Shown here in pieces: positions 1 to 8,538 of a DNA stretch of 64,000 bases. This stretch comes from Marichromatium gracile. GTDB taxonomy: Bacteria > Pseudomonadota > Gammaproteobacteria > Chromatiales > Chromatiaceae. The position numbers were made by a program, and so were the translations under genes. Position 1 is the stretch's first letter; every line of letters begins with the position of its first letter. The notes under the pieces were generated by a model. It saw only the letters and a list, made by a program, of their open reading frames with translations, did no database searches and was not told the DNA's origin. The stretch covers positions 186,001-250,000 of the forward strand of contig NZ_SMDC01000003.1 in NCBI RefSeq assembly GCF_004343155.1, written 5' to 3'.

Positions 1-1
1 G

Positions 2-463
2 CCGACCGACGAGGACCGCGAGTGGTTCCCCGACATCGCCGGTGGCGACTGGCTGCAGGTGCTCGACTTCGCCATGCGCAACTTCAAGGACGAGAGCTTC
101 ATCGCCCAGTACCTGTCACCGCGGTTGATGCGCGAGTTCCATCTCTTCGCGGTGCGTGACGACGACCGTGAGGAGCAGCTCGAGGTCACCGCGATCCACG
201 AGGAGCAGGGCTATCGGGCGCTGCGCCAGGCCCTCGCCGAGCAGTACAACCTCGGCAGTCGCGAACCCAATGTGCAGGTCTATCACGTCGACCGGCGCGG
301 TGATCGCTCGCTGACCCTGCGTCACTTCCGGCACAACCGTCGCCCGCTCGACGAATCGGCCGAAGAGGTGCTGCGTCACGTGCATCGGCTCTGGGGCTTC
401 AAGGTCAGGCTCGAGTCGGTCGACGAGCAGGGGCGGGTACAGCTCGTCGGCGAGTGCCCCTGA
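2..463 (+). CDS. SpoVR family protein (YcgB-like), C-terminal part only
   Basis: The reading frame is open from the left edge of the window, so the N-terminal part of the gene lies outside. The visible 153 residues match the C-terminal end of the SpoVR/YcgB family: an LDFAMRNFKDESFI stretch, then SPRLMREFHLF and an H-L-W-G-F-K-V segment close to the end. SpoVR proteins are usually near 500 residues and are often encoded beside the PrkA serine kinase and YeaH. Those partners would lie upstream and cannot be checked here. The biochemical role of the family is not settled. Confidence 0.85.
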   Translation, partial: PTDEDREWFPDIAGGDWLQVLDFAMRNFKDESFIAQYLSPRLMREFHLFAVRDDDREEQLEVTAIHEEQGYRALRQALAEQYNLGSREPNVQVYHVDRRGDRSLTLRHFRHNRRPLDESAEEVLRHVHRLWGFKVRLESVDEQGRVQLVGECP

Positions 464-538
464 GCGCTGCATGACTGGGGGCGGGCGGCCTGGATGGACG
501 TCCGCGCAAGGACGTTCGATCCGTTTCGCAGGTATCCG

Positions 539-2164
539 ATGGCGCGCTGGCGCATCCTCCCATTCGGGCTGTTGCTCTTCCTCCTCCACGCCTCGCCGCT
601 GGCCGCTGGGTCCTGGCCGGCGCTCGATGCCGCCCTGGCCGAGACCTCGCCCCTGCCCGAGGGGCGCCGGATGTATGCCCCCAGACTGCTCGCCGTCTTC
701 TATGCCGCGCGTGACCATCGTCCGGTGTGGACCTCGCGGGCGCGGGTCGGCTCGCTCGCCCGGCTGCTCGCCGGGGTCGAGCGCGAGGGCTTCTCGCCGG
801 AAGACTTCCATCTCGCGACGCTCGCCCGTCTGACCGTTGCGCCGCCGCGTGACGAACGGGCGCGGGTCGGGCTGGAGCTGTTGCTGAGCGATGCGCTGCT
901 GCGCTATGTCCATCACACCCGCTACGGCAAGCTCGACCCGGTACAGGTCGCGCCCGGGCACAATGATCGCGCGCCGGTCGCGGCGGCGCAGATCCTCGCC
1001 GACATGCGCCTGGCGCTCGTCGCCGAGGACATGGCCGAGGCCCTGGCCGGACGCTTCTCGCTGCCCTTCTGGTATCGCGATCTGCGCCGCGCCCTGCGCG
1101 ACTATGTCGCCCAGGACCACCTGCTCGACCTGCCTCCACTGCCCGCCGGTCCGCCGCTCGGCCTCGGCAGCCGCGGCGAGCGGGTCGTCGGGGTGCGCGA
1201 GCGGGTCCGTCTGATCGCCGGCGAGTCGCTGCCGGCGGCGGGCGACGAGACGGCACGACGCTTCGATGCCGGGCTCCGCGAGGCGGTGCGCGAGTTGCAG
1301 CGGCGCTACGGGCTGGTCGACGACGGTGTGGTGGGGCCCCGGACCCTGGCGGTCCTCAACCGCCCGATCGATGCCGCGCGGATCGAGCGCGCGCTGATCA
1401 ATCTGGAGCGGATGCGCTGGCTGTATGCCGAGCTGCCGCCGGACCATCTGTTCGTCGACCTGGCCGGTTATCGGGTGGTGCTGGTGCGCGGCGGCGAGGC
1501 CGTCTGGCAGACCCGGGCGATCGTCGGCAGCGTCGAGGATCAGACGCCGATGTTTCGCGATCGCATGGACCATCTGGTGATCAACCCGACCTGGACGGTG
1601 CCGGTGTCGATCCAGAAGGGGATGGGCTGGGTCTCGCAGGACTATCTGCTGGTCGATCGTCGTAGCGGGGCGGTACGACGGGGGGGCGACGCCAGCAACT
1701 ATCGGCGCTATCAGCTGGTGCAGAAACCCGGCGCCGACAATGCCCTGGGGCGGGTCAAGTTCATGTTCCCCAACCGCCATGCGATCTATCTCCACGACAC
1801 CCCGAGCCGCTGGCTGTTCTCGCGACGGCAGCGGACCTTCAGTCACGGCTGTATCCGGGTCGACGAGCCGCTCGAGCTGGCCACGGCGTTGCTCGAGGGG
1901 AGCGCCTGGAGCCGCGAGCGGATCGAGCGCCAGATCGCTCGCGGTCGCACCCGTCACATCCATCTCGAACGCCCCCTGCCGGTGCTGCTCTATTACCTGA
2001 CGGTAAGCGCCGATGCGGCAGGCCGGCTGGTCTTTCGCGACGATGTCTATGATCGCGACCCGGCGCTGCGCGAGGCCTTCTTTGCGCCGGTGCGTGGCAG
2101 TCGTATCGACTTCGAGGGTGTCGAGGACCCGCTGCGGCTCGGCCAGGCCGGAGACGGGAGCTGA
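539..2164 (+). CDS. L,D-transpeptidase of the YcbB/LdtD class
   Basis: A 541-residue periplasmic peptidoglycan cross-linking enzyme that should form 3-3 bonds between meso-diaminopimelate residues. The start at 539 is preferred over 494 because it puts a clean signal peptide (MARWRILPFGLLLFLLHASPLAAG) at the N-terminus. A peptidoglycan-binding domain lies at about residues 205-278 (LGLGSRG...DDGVVGPRTLAVLN). The YkuD catalytic domain follows, with the signature SHGCIRV and nucleophile Cys438. The length fits the large YcbB form rather than the small ErfK/YbiS form. It stands just before an RlpA-like gene, so two wall-remodelling genes are adjacent. Confidence 0.92.
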   Translation: MARWRILPFGLLLFLLHASPLAAGSWPALDAALAETSPLPEGRRMYAPRLLAVFYAARDHRPVWTSRARVGSLARLLAGVEREGFSPEDFHLATLARLTVAPPRDERARVGLELLLSDALLRYVHHTRYGKLDPVQVAPGHNDRAPVAAAQILADMRLALVAEDMAEALAGRFSLPFWYRDLRRALRDYVAQDHLLDLPPLPAGPPLGLGSRGERVVGVRERVRLIAGESLPAAGDETARRFDAGLREAVRELQRRYGLVDDGVVGPRTLAVLNRPIDAARIERALINLERMRWLYAELPPDHLFVDLAGYRVVLVRGGEAVWQTRAIVGSVEDQTPMFRDRMDHLVINPTWTVPVSIQKGMGWVSQDYLLVDRRSGAVRRGGDASNYRRYQLVQKPGADNALGRVKFMFPNRHAIYLHDTPSRWLFSRRQRTFSHGCIRVDEPLELATALLEGSAWSRERIERQIARGRTRHIHLERPLPVLLYYLTVSADAAGRLVFRDDVYDRDPALREAFFAPVRGSRIDFEGVEDPLRLGQAGDGS

Positions 2165-2350
2165 GTCCGGAGAGCCCTGCTGCGCTCCGGGGTCCCTTCG
2201 TCTTTCCTCTGTGCGCGGTTAGAATCCGGTCATATTTCGAATCCATGCCTCCCCGCTCATCGCCGCGCCCCCGATGGTCGTCGGTCACGGCGCGCCCGTG
2301 CGTGTCCGCGATGGTCCGGGTGGGGCGAGACAGCAGGCGGAGGAAGGCTT

Positions 2351-2779
2351 TTGAACAGCAGATGGATTGGCGCGTTGGTGGCGCTGCCCCTGGCGTGCGC
2401 CGGGGCGCTGGTCGAGGCGAGCGTGAGCGAGGGGGTTGCGTCCTATTATGCCGATCGTTTCAACGGCCGGCTCACCGCGAGTGGGGTGCGGTTCGACATG
2501 CATGCCTTGACCGCGGCACATCGGACCCTGCCGTTCGGTACCCGGGTGCGGGTCAAGAACAAGGACAATGGTCGGTCGGTGGTGGTCACCATCAATGATC
2601 GGGGACCCTATATCGATGGGCGGTCGATCGATCTGTCGAAGGGCGCGGCCAAGGCGCTCGGCATGCTGCACACCGGACTGGCGCGGGTCGAGCTGCGGAT
2701 CCTCGATGTCGACGAACCGGTCACGCCCTCGGGACAGACGGTGGCCGAGGCGCAGGCGGTGCTGATGGCGCTGTTCTGA
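2351..2779 (+). CDS. RlpA-like septal ring lytic transglycosylase, single-domain form
   Basis: A 142-residue secreted protein with a double-psi beta-barrel domain at about residues 27-118, including [18 protein letters not shown] and the INDRGP motif at 81-86. RlpA proteins cleave glycan strands lacking peptide stems, or at least bind peptidoglycan at the septum. The start is a TTG at 2351, supported by a strong GGAGGAAGG ribosome binding site about 6 bases upstream. Residues 1-23 look like a Sec signal. Cys16 lies in it, but the preceding PLA is a poor lipobox. The C-terminal SPOR domain of classic RlpA is absent, so septal targeting may be lost or supplied by a partner. Confidence 0.88.
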   Translation: MNSRWIGALVALPLACAGALVEASVSEGVASYYADRFNGRLTASGVRFDMHALTAAHRTLPFGTRVRVKNKDNGRSVVVTINDRGPYIDGRSIDLSKGAAKALGMLHTGLARVELRILDVDEPVTPSGQTVAEAQAVLMALF

Positions 2780-2789
2780 TCGAGCCGCT

Positions 2790-2823
2790 GCGACGCCTCC
2801 CGGCGGCGCCGGGGCGGCGTCGC
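2790..2823. terminator. Bidirectional hairpin between convergent rlpA-like and nrdG genes
   Basis: GCGACGCC at 2790-2797 pairs with GGCGTCGC at 2816-2823 around a GC-rich loop. It fills the 46-base gap between two convergent stop codons. There is no U tract on either side, so it is a terminator or mRNA 3' end protector by position only. Confidence 0.45.
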
Positions 2824-2825
2824 GA

Positions 2826-3548
2826 TCAGTATCCCGCGCCGCGCAGCTCGAAGCGCTCGAAGCGCTCGGTGGGGAGTTCGGTGACGAGCTGGCGCAGGGC
2901 GGTGGCGGGCAGTTCGCGCAGCCCCGGGTCGAGGCTCAGGGTCGCGTCGCAGCGCTGCAGACAGTAGTCGCGCACGCCGGCCTCGGCGAGTGCCGTGACC
3001 AGGGGGGCGAGTTGCTCCAGCCCCCAGCCCGGCGGGACCGTGGTGCGGACCTCCAGTGCCACCTCGGAGGCGAGCAGCAGTGCGAGACTCTCCCACGCCG
3101 GTTCGCCCGAGCCGATCACCCCGGTGAGCGCCGGGTAGTCGTCGGCGAGCGCCTTGATGTCGAGCGCGACCCAGTCGACCAGCGGCAGGATCCGCCGCAG
3201 TCGTTGCGGGTAGGCGCCGCCGGTGTGCAGCCCGACCTTGAAGCCGAGCGCGCGTGCGGCGCGCATCGCCGCGCCGAGCGCGCCCTGCACGGTCGGCTCG
3301 CCGCCGCTGAACACCACCGCGTCGAGCAGTCCTCGGCGATCCTCCAGGAAGTCCATCACCTGATCCCAGGCAATCGTCTCCCCGTCGCCCGCGTCCTGCT
3401 CGAGCAGGTGGCCGTTGTGACAGTAGCGACAGCGCCAGGGGCAGCCCTGACAGTAGATCACCGCAGCCAGCTCACCCGGGTAGTCGATGGTGGTCAGCGG
3501 GGTCAGGCCGCCGACGCGCAGCGCGTCGGCTTCGGCTCGGTCGTGCAT
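2826..3548 (-). CDS. nrdG: Anaerobic ribonucleoside-triphosphate reductase activating protein (radical SAM)
   Basis: A 240-residue radical SAM activase that would install the glycyl radical on anaerobic ribonucleotide reductase. The cluster-binding motif CX3CX2C is Cys36, Cys40 and Cys43 in GCPWRCRYCHNG, followed by FSGGEPT for SAM binding. It is longer than the E. coli NrdG (about 154 residues) and resembles the longer activase family often called NrdG2. It is the last gene of the minus-strand cluster, 7 bases after the stop of the small glycyl-radical gene. That gene is the presumed target of its radical chemistry. Confidence 0.9.
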   Translation of the reverse strand: MHDRAEADALRVGGLTPLTTIDYPGELAAVIYCQGCPWRCRYCHNGHLLEQDAGDGETIAWDQVMDFLEDRRGLLDAVVFSGGEPTVQGALGAAMRAARALGFKVGLHTGGAYPQRLRRILPLVDWVALDIKALADDYPALTGVIGSGEPAWESLALLLASEVALEVRTTVPPGWGLEQLAPLVTALAEAGVRDYCLQRCDATLSLDPGLRELPATALRQLVTELPTERFERFELRGAGY

Positions 3549-3555
3549 GCCGGGG

Positions 3556-3741
3556 TCAGGCCGCGGCGCGCTCGGCGTCCTTGCGATCGGTGGGGTTCTC
3601 GGTGAAGTAGCGACGCTGGGCGTGCTCGGCGCGCTTGCCGCCGTTGAACGCCGAGACCGGACGGTGATAGCCCATCACGCGGGTCCAGACCTCGCACTGA
3701 GTGCGCTCTTCGGGCTTGAGTTCGATGTTGGTGTCGGTCAT
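3556..3741 (-). CDS. Stand-alone glycyl radical domain of anaerobic ribonucleotide reductase
   Basis: This 61-residue protein carries what is normally the C-terminal tail of NrdD: CEVWTRVMGYHRPVSAFNGGK. RVMGY is the class III glycyl radical motif, with Gly24 as the radical site. Cys16 corresponds to the region before the radical loop. The ATG at 3741 has an AGGAG ribosome binding site 7 bases upstream, so it is translated independently. The catalytic gene upstream ends without this motif, so the two products should assemble in trans. A 24-nt palindrome lies in the 118-base gap between them. That it is the working radical subunit is an inference from motif and context. Confidence 0.85.
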   Translation of the reverse strand: MTDTNIELKPEERTQCEVWTRVMGYHRPVSAFNGGKRAEHAQRRYFTENPTDRKDAERAAA

Positions 3742-3800
3742 TGCGTGGCTCCTTGGTCGATGCGGTTGCAAGTGGCCCTTGCGGGCTTGTTCGGGTCGAT

Positions 3801-3824
3801 GCCGCGCCCCCGCGGGGGCGCGGC
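3801..3824. other. Perfect 24-nt GC palindrome between nrdD and the glycyl-radical gene
   Basis: The two 12-base halves (GCCGCGCCCCCG and its exact complement) form an uninterrupted palindrome. In the minus-strand transcript it lies between the nrdD stop codon and the start of the small gene. A hairpin here could set the ratio of the two subunits by partial termination or by blocking 3' exonuclease decay. No U tract follows it. Confidence 0.6.
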
Positions 3825-3859
3825 GTCCGCCGTGAGGCGGGGATGAGCTGAGCGGCGGC

Positions 3860-5896
3860 TTAGCAGCTGCAGGCCTGGCTGGCGCGCTTGTGGGCGATCA
3901 GCTCCTCGTCGCACAGCGGGCAGAACTCGTGCTCGCCGGAGATGTAGCCGTGCTTGGGGCAGATCGAGAACACCGGGGTGATGGTGATGTAGGGCAGACG
4001 GAAGTTCTCCAGCGCGCGGCGCACCAGACGCTTGCAGGCGTCGGTCGAGGAGATCTGCTCGGCCATGTAGAGGTGCAGCACGGTGCCGCCGGTGTACTTG
4101 CTCTGCAGCGCTTCCTGCTTGTCCAGTGCCTCGAAGGGATCGTCGGTGTAGCCGACCGGCAGCTGCGAGCTGTTGGTGTAGTAGGGCGTCTCCTCGGTGC
4201 CGGCCTGGATGATCGCCGGGTAGCGCTTCTTGTCCTCGCGGGCGAAGCGATAGGTGGTGCCCTCGGCCGGCGTCGCCTCGAGGTTGTACATGCTGCCGGT
4301 GCTCTCCTGGAACTCGACCATGCGGGCGCGCACGTGGTCGATGAGACGGCAGGCGAGGGCATGACCCTGCGGCGTGGTGATGTCCTCGGCGTCCTTGGTG
4401 AAGTTGCGCACCATCTCGTTGATGCCGTTCACGCCGATGGTGGAGAAGTGATTGCGCAGGGTGCCGAGATAGCGCTTGGTGTAGGGGAAGAGCCCGGCGT
4501 CCATGTGACGCTGGATCACCTTGCGCTTGATCTCGAGGCTGTTGCGGGCGATCTCGAGCAGCTCGTCGAGACGTGCGAGCAGGCCCTGCTCGTCACCCTG
4601 ATGGGTGTGACCGAGCCGCGCGCAGTTGATGGTGACGACGCCGAGCGAGCCGGTCTGCTCGGCCGAGCCGAACAGGCCGTTGCCGCGCTTGAGCAGTTCG
4701 CGCAGGTCGAGCTGCAGACGGCAGCACATCGAGCGCACCATGTTCGGCGAGAGCTCGGAGTTGATGAAGTTCTGGAAGTAGGGCAGGCCGTACTTCGCGG
4801 TCATCTCGAACAGTCGCTCGGCGTTCTCGCTCTCCCACGGGAAGTCCGGGGTGATGTTGTAGGTCGGGATCGGGAAGGTGAAGATCCGGCCCTTGGCATC
4901 GCCCTCGGTCATGACCTCGATGTAGGCACGATTGATCATGTCCATCTCGGTCTGCAGCTCACCGTAGGTGAACGGCTGCTCCTCGCCGCCGATCACCGGC
5001 ACCTGCTCGCGCAGGTCCTCGGGGCACACCCAGTCGAAGGTGAGGTTGGTGAAGGGCGTCTGGGTGCCCCAGCGCGAGGGCACGTTGAGGTTGTAGATCA
5101 GTTCCTGGATGTACTGACGCACCTGCGCGTAATCGAGCCCGTCGACCCGCACATAGGGGGCCATGTAGGTGTCGAAGCTGGAGAACGCCTGGGCGCCGGC
5201 CCACTCGTTCTGCAGGGTGCCGAGGAAGTTGACGATCTGGCCGATGGCGCTCGACATGTGCTTGGGCGGCGCCGCCTCGACCCGGCCGGGCACGCCGTTG
5301 AGGCCCTCGGTGAGCAGGGTGCGCAGCGACCAGCCGGCGCAGTAGCCCGAGAGCATGTCGAGGTCGTGGATGTGCAGGTCGCCGTCGCGGTGGGCCTGGC
5401 CGATCTCGGGCGGGTAGACGTGGTTGAGCCAATAGTTGGCGATCATCTTGCCCGAGGTGTTGAGGATCAGCCCGCCGAGCGAGTAGCCCTGGTTGGCGTT
5501 GGCCGAGACGCGCCAGTCGGAGCGGTCGAGATATTCGTTGATCGAGCTGCCGACGTCGACCAGGGTGCGGCTGTCGTCGCGTAGCTTCTTGTGCTGCTCG
5601 CGATAGACGATGTAGGCACGCGCGGTCTCGAAGTGGTTGGCGCTGATCAGGGTCTGCTCGATGATGTCCTGGATGCCCTCGATATCGGGGCTGCGACCGT
5701 CGTTGCTGCGGTGTGCCAGCACCTTGATCACCTGAGCGGTGAGCAGCCGCGCCTCGGCGGCGTCGAACTCGCCACTGGCCTGGCCGGCGCGCAGGATCGC
5801 CGACTCGATCTTGGACACATCGAAACGCACCTCCGTGCCGTCACGCTTGAGCGCGCGGGTAGGGATCGAGGGGAGGTCGGTCTGCGTCGTGTCCAT
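3860..5896 (-). CDS. nrdD: Anaerobic ribonucleoside-triphosphate reductase, catalytic subunit lacking the glycyl radical tail
   Basis: A 678-residue class III ribonucleotide reductase that makes dNTPs without oxygen. An ATP-cone regulatory domain occupies about residues 12-110. The finger-loop cysteine region is SGYCAGWSL with Cys186. Two further conserved stretches are MCCRLQLDL and VTINCARLGH. A zinc site, CPKH...CPLCDEE, lies near the C-terminus. The protein then ends in CSC without the RVxGY radical motif, which is encoded separately downstream. The ATG at 5896 is chosen over the TTG at 5926, which lies inside an operator-like palindrome. Upstream are FNR and NrdR sites. Confidence 0.93.
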   Translation of the reverse strand: MDTTQTDLPSIPTRALKRDGTEVRFDVSKIESAILRAGQASGEFDAAEARLLTAQVIKVLAHRSNDGRSPDIEGIQDIIEQTLISANHFETARAYIVYREQHKKLRDDSRTLVDVGSSINEYLDRSDWRVSANANQGYSLGGLILNTSGKMIANYWLNHVYPPEIGQAHRDGDLHIHDLDMLSGYCAGWSLRTLLTEGLNGVPGRVEAAPPKHMSSAIGQIVNFLGTLQNEWAGAQAFSSFDTYMAPYVRVDGLDYAQVRQYIQELIYNLNVPSRWGTQTPFTNLTFDWVCPEDLREQVPVIGGEEQPFTYGELQTEMDMINRAYIEVMTEGDAKGRIFTFPIPTYNITPDFPWESENAERLFEMTAKYGLPYFQNFINSELSPNMVRSMCCRLQLDLRELLKRGNGLFGSAEQTGSLGVVTINCARLGHTHQGDEQGLLARLDELLEIARNSLEIKRKVIQRHMDAGLFPYTKRYLGTLRNHFSTIGVNGINEMVRNFTKDAEDITTPQGHALACRLIDHVRARMVEFQESTGSMYNLEATPAEGTTYRFAREDKKRYPAIIQAGTEETPYYTNSSQLPVGYTDDPFEALDKQEALQSKYTGGTVLHLYMAEQISSTDACKRLVRRALENFRLPYITITPVFSICPKHGYISGEHEFCPLCDEELIAHKRASQACSC

Positions 5897-5920
5897 GAAA
5901 AGCGGTCTCTCTGGTGGTTG

Positions 5921-5936
5921 GCACAAGATATTGTGG
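5921..5936. promoter_or_regulatory. NrdR box 1 upstream of nrdD
   Basis: GCACAAGATATTGTGG is a near-palindrome that fits the known NrdR box pattern (acaCwAtATaTwGtgt). It lies between the inferred transcription start and the ATG of nrdD. NrdR is the general repressor of ribonucleotide reductase genes. Confidence 0.7.
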
Positions 5937-5951
5937 CGCGAACTATAGCGC

Positions 5952-5967
5952 CAACAAGATGATGTGT
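5952..5967. promoter_or_regulatory. NrdR box 2 overlapping the nrdD core promoter
   Basis: CAACAAGATGATGTGT matches most fixed positions of the NrdR box. Its centre is 31 bp from the centre of box 1, which is the three-turn spacing typical of paired NrdR sites. It overlaps the candidate -10 (TATACA on the minus strand, 5970 to 5965), as expected for a repressor operator. Confidence 0.6.
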
Positions 5968-5994
5968 ATAGCTCTCTTGTCGTTTTTGTTTTTG

Positions 5995-6008
5995 TTGATT
6001 TACATCAA
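5995..6008. promoter_or_regulatory. FNR/ANR box in the nrdD promoter
   Basis: TTGATTTACATCAA is a perfect FNR consensus (TTGAT-N4-ATCAA). Its centre is about 42 bp upstream of the transcription start predicted from the -10 hexamer at 5965-5970 on the minus strand. That is the standard position of a class II FNR-activated promoter and fits anaerobic induction of nrdD. Confidence 0.85.
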
Positions 6009-6198
6009 TATTTTTGGGTTGCTTTTCTGACGGCTTTTGACAATTGGACAGTCTCTGTTCAGTGTTGCTTGCTTGACAGCTGTGCCCTTAATGCGCACAG
6101 TTCTTGGTTTCCTGTCATTTTCGGCCCAAGGTCCGGAGTCTCGTTTCCGGTCCATGTCGTCGCCGCGTTCGCGGCCCCGGCGCAACCCACAGACGGCC

Positions 6199-7530
6199 AT
6201 GCATCGCAAGCTCTACATACAGACCTACGGCTGCCAGATGAACGAGCACGACTCCGCGCGCATCGCGGATCTGCTGCGTGTCTCCGCTGGCATGGAGCTC
6301 GTCGAGCGTCCCGAGGACGCCGATGTGCTGCTGCTCAACACCTGCTCGATCCGCGAGAAGGCGCAGGAGAAGGTCTTCTCCCAGCTCGGACGCTGGCGCC
6401 CCTGGAAGACGCGACGCCCCGAGCTGGTGATCGGCGTCGGTGGCTGCGTGGCCAGCCAGGAGGGCGAGGCGCTGCGTGAGCGTGCGCCCTTCGTCGACCT
6501 GGTGTTCGGCCCCCAGACCCTGCACCGGTTGCCGCAGATGCTGCGCGCGCTGGACGCGGGTGAGCCGCCCCAGGTCGATGTCTCCTTCCCCGAGATCGAG
6601 AAGTTCGACCGCCTGCCGGCGCCGAGCGTCTCCGGGCCGAGCGCCTTCGTCTCGGTGATGGAGGGGTGCTCGAAGTACTGTACCTATTGCGTGGTGCCCT
6701 ACACCCGCGGCGAGGAGATCAGTCGTCCGTTCGACGACGTGATCGCCGAGGTCGCCGGGCTGGCCGAGCGTGGGGTGCGCGAGGTCAATCTGCTGGGGCA
6801 GAACGTCAACGCCTATCAGGGACCGATGCACGAGCCGGCCGGTGAGTGCGCCGACCTGGCGCTGCTGGTCCATTATGTGGCGGCGATCGATGGCATCGAG
6901 CGCATCCGCTTCACCACCAGCCACCCGCTGGCCTTCTCCGATGCGCTGATCGAGGCCTTCGCCGAGGTGCCGCAGCTGGTCGATTTCCTCCACCTGCCGG
7001 TGCAATCGGGCTCCGATCGGGTGCTCGAGGCGATGAAGCGCGGCCATACCGCGAGCGAGTATCGCGACAAGATCGCGCGGCTGCGCGCGGTGCGCCCGGA
7101 CATCTGCATCTCCTCGGACTTCATCGTCGGCTTCCCCGGCGAGACCGAGGCGGACTTCGACGCGACCCTGGCGCTGGTCGACGAGATCGGCTTCGACCAC
7201 AGCTACAGCTTCATCTACAGCCGGCGGCCCGGGACGCCGGCGGCCGACTACCCGGACGATGTCCCGCTGGAGGTCAAGAAACACCGCCTGGAGCGCCTCC
7301 AGCGGCGCATCGACACCAATGCCCAGCGCATCAGCCGACAGATGGTCGGCACGGTGCAGCGGGTGCTGGTCGAGGGACCCTCGCGCAAGGATCCCTTCCA
7401 GCTCGCCGGCCGTACCGAGAACAATCGGGTGGTCAACTTCACCGGGGACCCGGCGCTGATCGGCGACTTCGTCGACCTGATCATCACCGAGGCCCTGCCC
7501 AATTCACTGCGTGGGCGTCTGGACGTCTAG
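6199..7530 (+). CDS. miaB: tRNA-2-methylthio-N6-dimethylallyladenosine synthase
   Basis: A 443-residue radical SAM methylthiotransferase that modifies i6A37 in tRNAs. The N-terminal UPF0004 domain has three cluster cysteines: YGCQMN with Cys12, NTCSIREKA and GGCVASQ. The radical SAM motif is Cys157-X3-Cys161-X2-Cys164 (GCSKYCTYC). A TRAM domain forms the C-terminus. The ATG at 6199 gives the normal family start ([16 protein letters not shown]); the longer frame from 6037 adds an implausible leader. It heads a miaB-phoH-ybeY-corC run like the one in E. coli. Confidence 0.96.
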   Translation: MHRKLYIQTYGCQMNEHDSARIADLLRVSAGMELVERPEDADVLLLNTCSIREKAQEKVFSQLGRWRPWKTRRPELVIGVGGCVASQEGEALRERAPFVDLVFGPQTLHRLPQMLRALDAGEPPQVDVSFPEIEKFDRLPAPSVSGPSAFVSVMEGCSKYCTYCVVPYTRGEEISRPFDDVIAEVAGLAERGVREVNLLGQNVNAYQGPMHEPAGECADLALLVHYVAAIDGIERIRFTTSHPLAFSDALIEAFAEVPQLVDFLHLPVQSGSDRVLEAMKRGHTASEYRDKIARLRAVRPDICISSDFIVGFPGETEADFDATLALVDEIGFDHSYSFIYSRRPGTPAADYPDDVPLEVKKHRLERLQRRIDTNAQRISRQMVGTVQRVLVEGPSRKDPFQLAGRTENNRVVNFTGDPALIGDFVDLIITEALPNSLRGRLDV

Positions 7531-7536
7531 GATCGC

Positions 7537-8523
7537 TTGTCTACTCAACCCGAAACTCTCGATCTGGAACTCGAACCCGAGGATAACCTCCGTCTGGCCA
7601 ACCTCTGCGGTCAGTTCGACCAGCACCTGCGTCAGCTCGAGCGGCGCCTCGGCATCGAGATCGGCAACCGTGGCACGAGCTTCCGCCTGATCGGCGAGCG
7701 CGATGCCGTGCGCCTCGCCGAGCAATTGTTGCAGGCGCTCTACCGCGAGGCCGCCGAGACCACGCTGACCCCGGAGTCGATCCATCTCGCGCTCCAGCAA
7801 TCGGGCGCCGATGCCCTGCTCGAACAGGCCGGGGCGCGGCTGCCCGAGGTGGTGATCCGCACCAAGCGCGGGCTGATCAAGGGGCGCGGTCCCAGCCAAC
7901 AGGCCTATCTGCACGCCATCCTCAACCACGACATCAACTTCGGCGTGGGACCGGCCGGTACCGGCAAGACCTATCTGGCGGTGGCCTGCGCGGTCGAGGC
8001 GCTGGAGTCCGACCGGGTGCGCCGGGTGCTGCTGGTGCGCCCCGCGGTCGAGGCCGGCGAGCGTCTGGGGTTTCTCCCCGGCGATCTGGCGCAGAAGATC
8101 GATCCCTATCTGCGCCCGCTCTATGACGCGCTGTTCGAGATGCTCGGCTTCGAGAAGGTCAACAAGCTGATCGAGCGCAACGTCATCGAGGTCGCGCCGC
8201 TGGCCTATATGCGCGGGCGCACCCTCAACGAGTCCTTCATCATCCTCGATGAGGCGCAGAACACCACGCCCGAACAGATGAAGATGTTCCTCACCCGCAT
8301 CGGCTTCGGTTCCACCGCGGTGATCACCGGCGACATGACCCAGGTCGATCTGCCGCGTGGCCAGCTCTCCGGGCTGCGCCAGGCCGTCGAGATCCTCAAG
8401 GACGTCGACGGCATCAGCTTCAGCTTCTTCAGCGCGCGCGATGTGGTGCGTCATGCCCTGGTGCAGCGCATCGTCGGTGCCTACGACGCCTTCGAGAGCG
8501 CCGGTTCGCGCTCGGGGGCCTGA
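7537..8523 (+). CDS. ybeZ: PhoH-like ATPase (YbeZ)
   Basis: A 328-residue cytoplasmic PhoH family nucleotide-binding protein. The Walker A motif is GPAGTGKTYLA at about residues 137-147 and the Walker B segment is FIILDEAQNTTPEQ near 233-246. An N-terminal KH-like region precedes it. The start is TTG at 7537, six bases after the miaB stop, with only a weak AGGA upstream, so translation may be coupled to miaB. PhoH/YbeZ works with the endoribonuclease YbeY in RNA metabolism, and ybeY follows 15 bases downstream. Confidence 0.93.
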   Translation: MSTQPETLDLELEPEDNLRLANLCGQFDQHLRQLERRLGIEIGNRGTSFRLIGERDAVRLAEQLLQALYREAAETTLTPESIHLALQQSGADALLEQAGARLPEVVIRTKRGLIKGRGPSQQAYLHAILNHDINFGVGPAGTGKTYLAVACAVEALESDRVRRVLLVRPAVEAGERLGFLPGDLAQKIDPYLRPLYDALFEMLGFEKVNKLIERNVIEVAPLAYMRGRTLNESFIILDEAQNTTPEQMKMFLTRIGFGSTAVITGDMTQVDLPRGQLSGLRQAVEILKDVDGISFSFFSARDVVRHALVQRIVGAYDAFESAGSRSGA

Positions 8524-8538
8524 ACGGAGTCTCCCTCC

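Larger units (their letters stand above)
5897..6198. other. AT-rich divergent control region between nrdD and miaB
   Basis: This 302-base gap is clearly richer in A and T than its surroundings. It holds the FNR box, two NrdR boxes and the nrdD promoter on the minus strand. For miaB on the plus strand there are two TTGACA hexamers, at 6037 and 6073, but neither has a convincing -10 at the right distance. No small gene was found in it. Confidence 0.7.

Noticed and set aside
5897-5926. TTG start of NrdD at 5926
   Set aside because: It lies inside NrdR box 1, adds ten non-conserved residues, and an ATG at 5896 gives the ATP-cone start.
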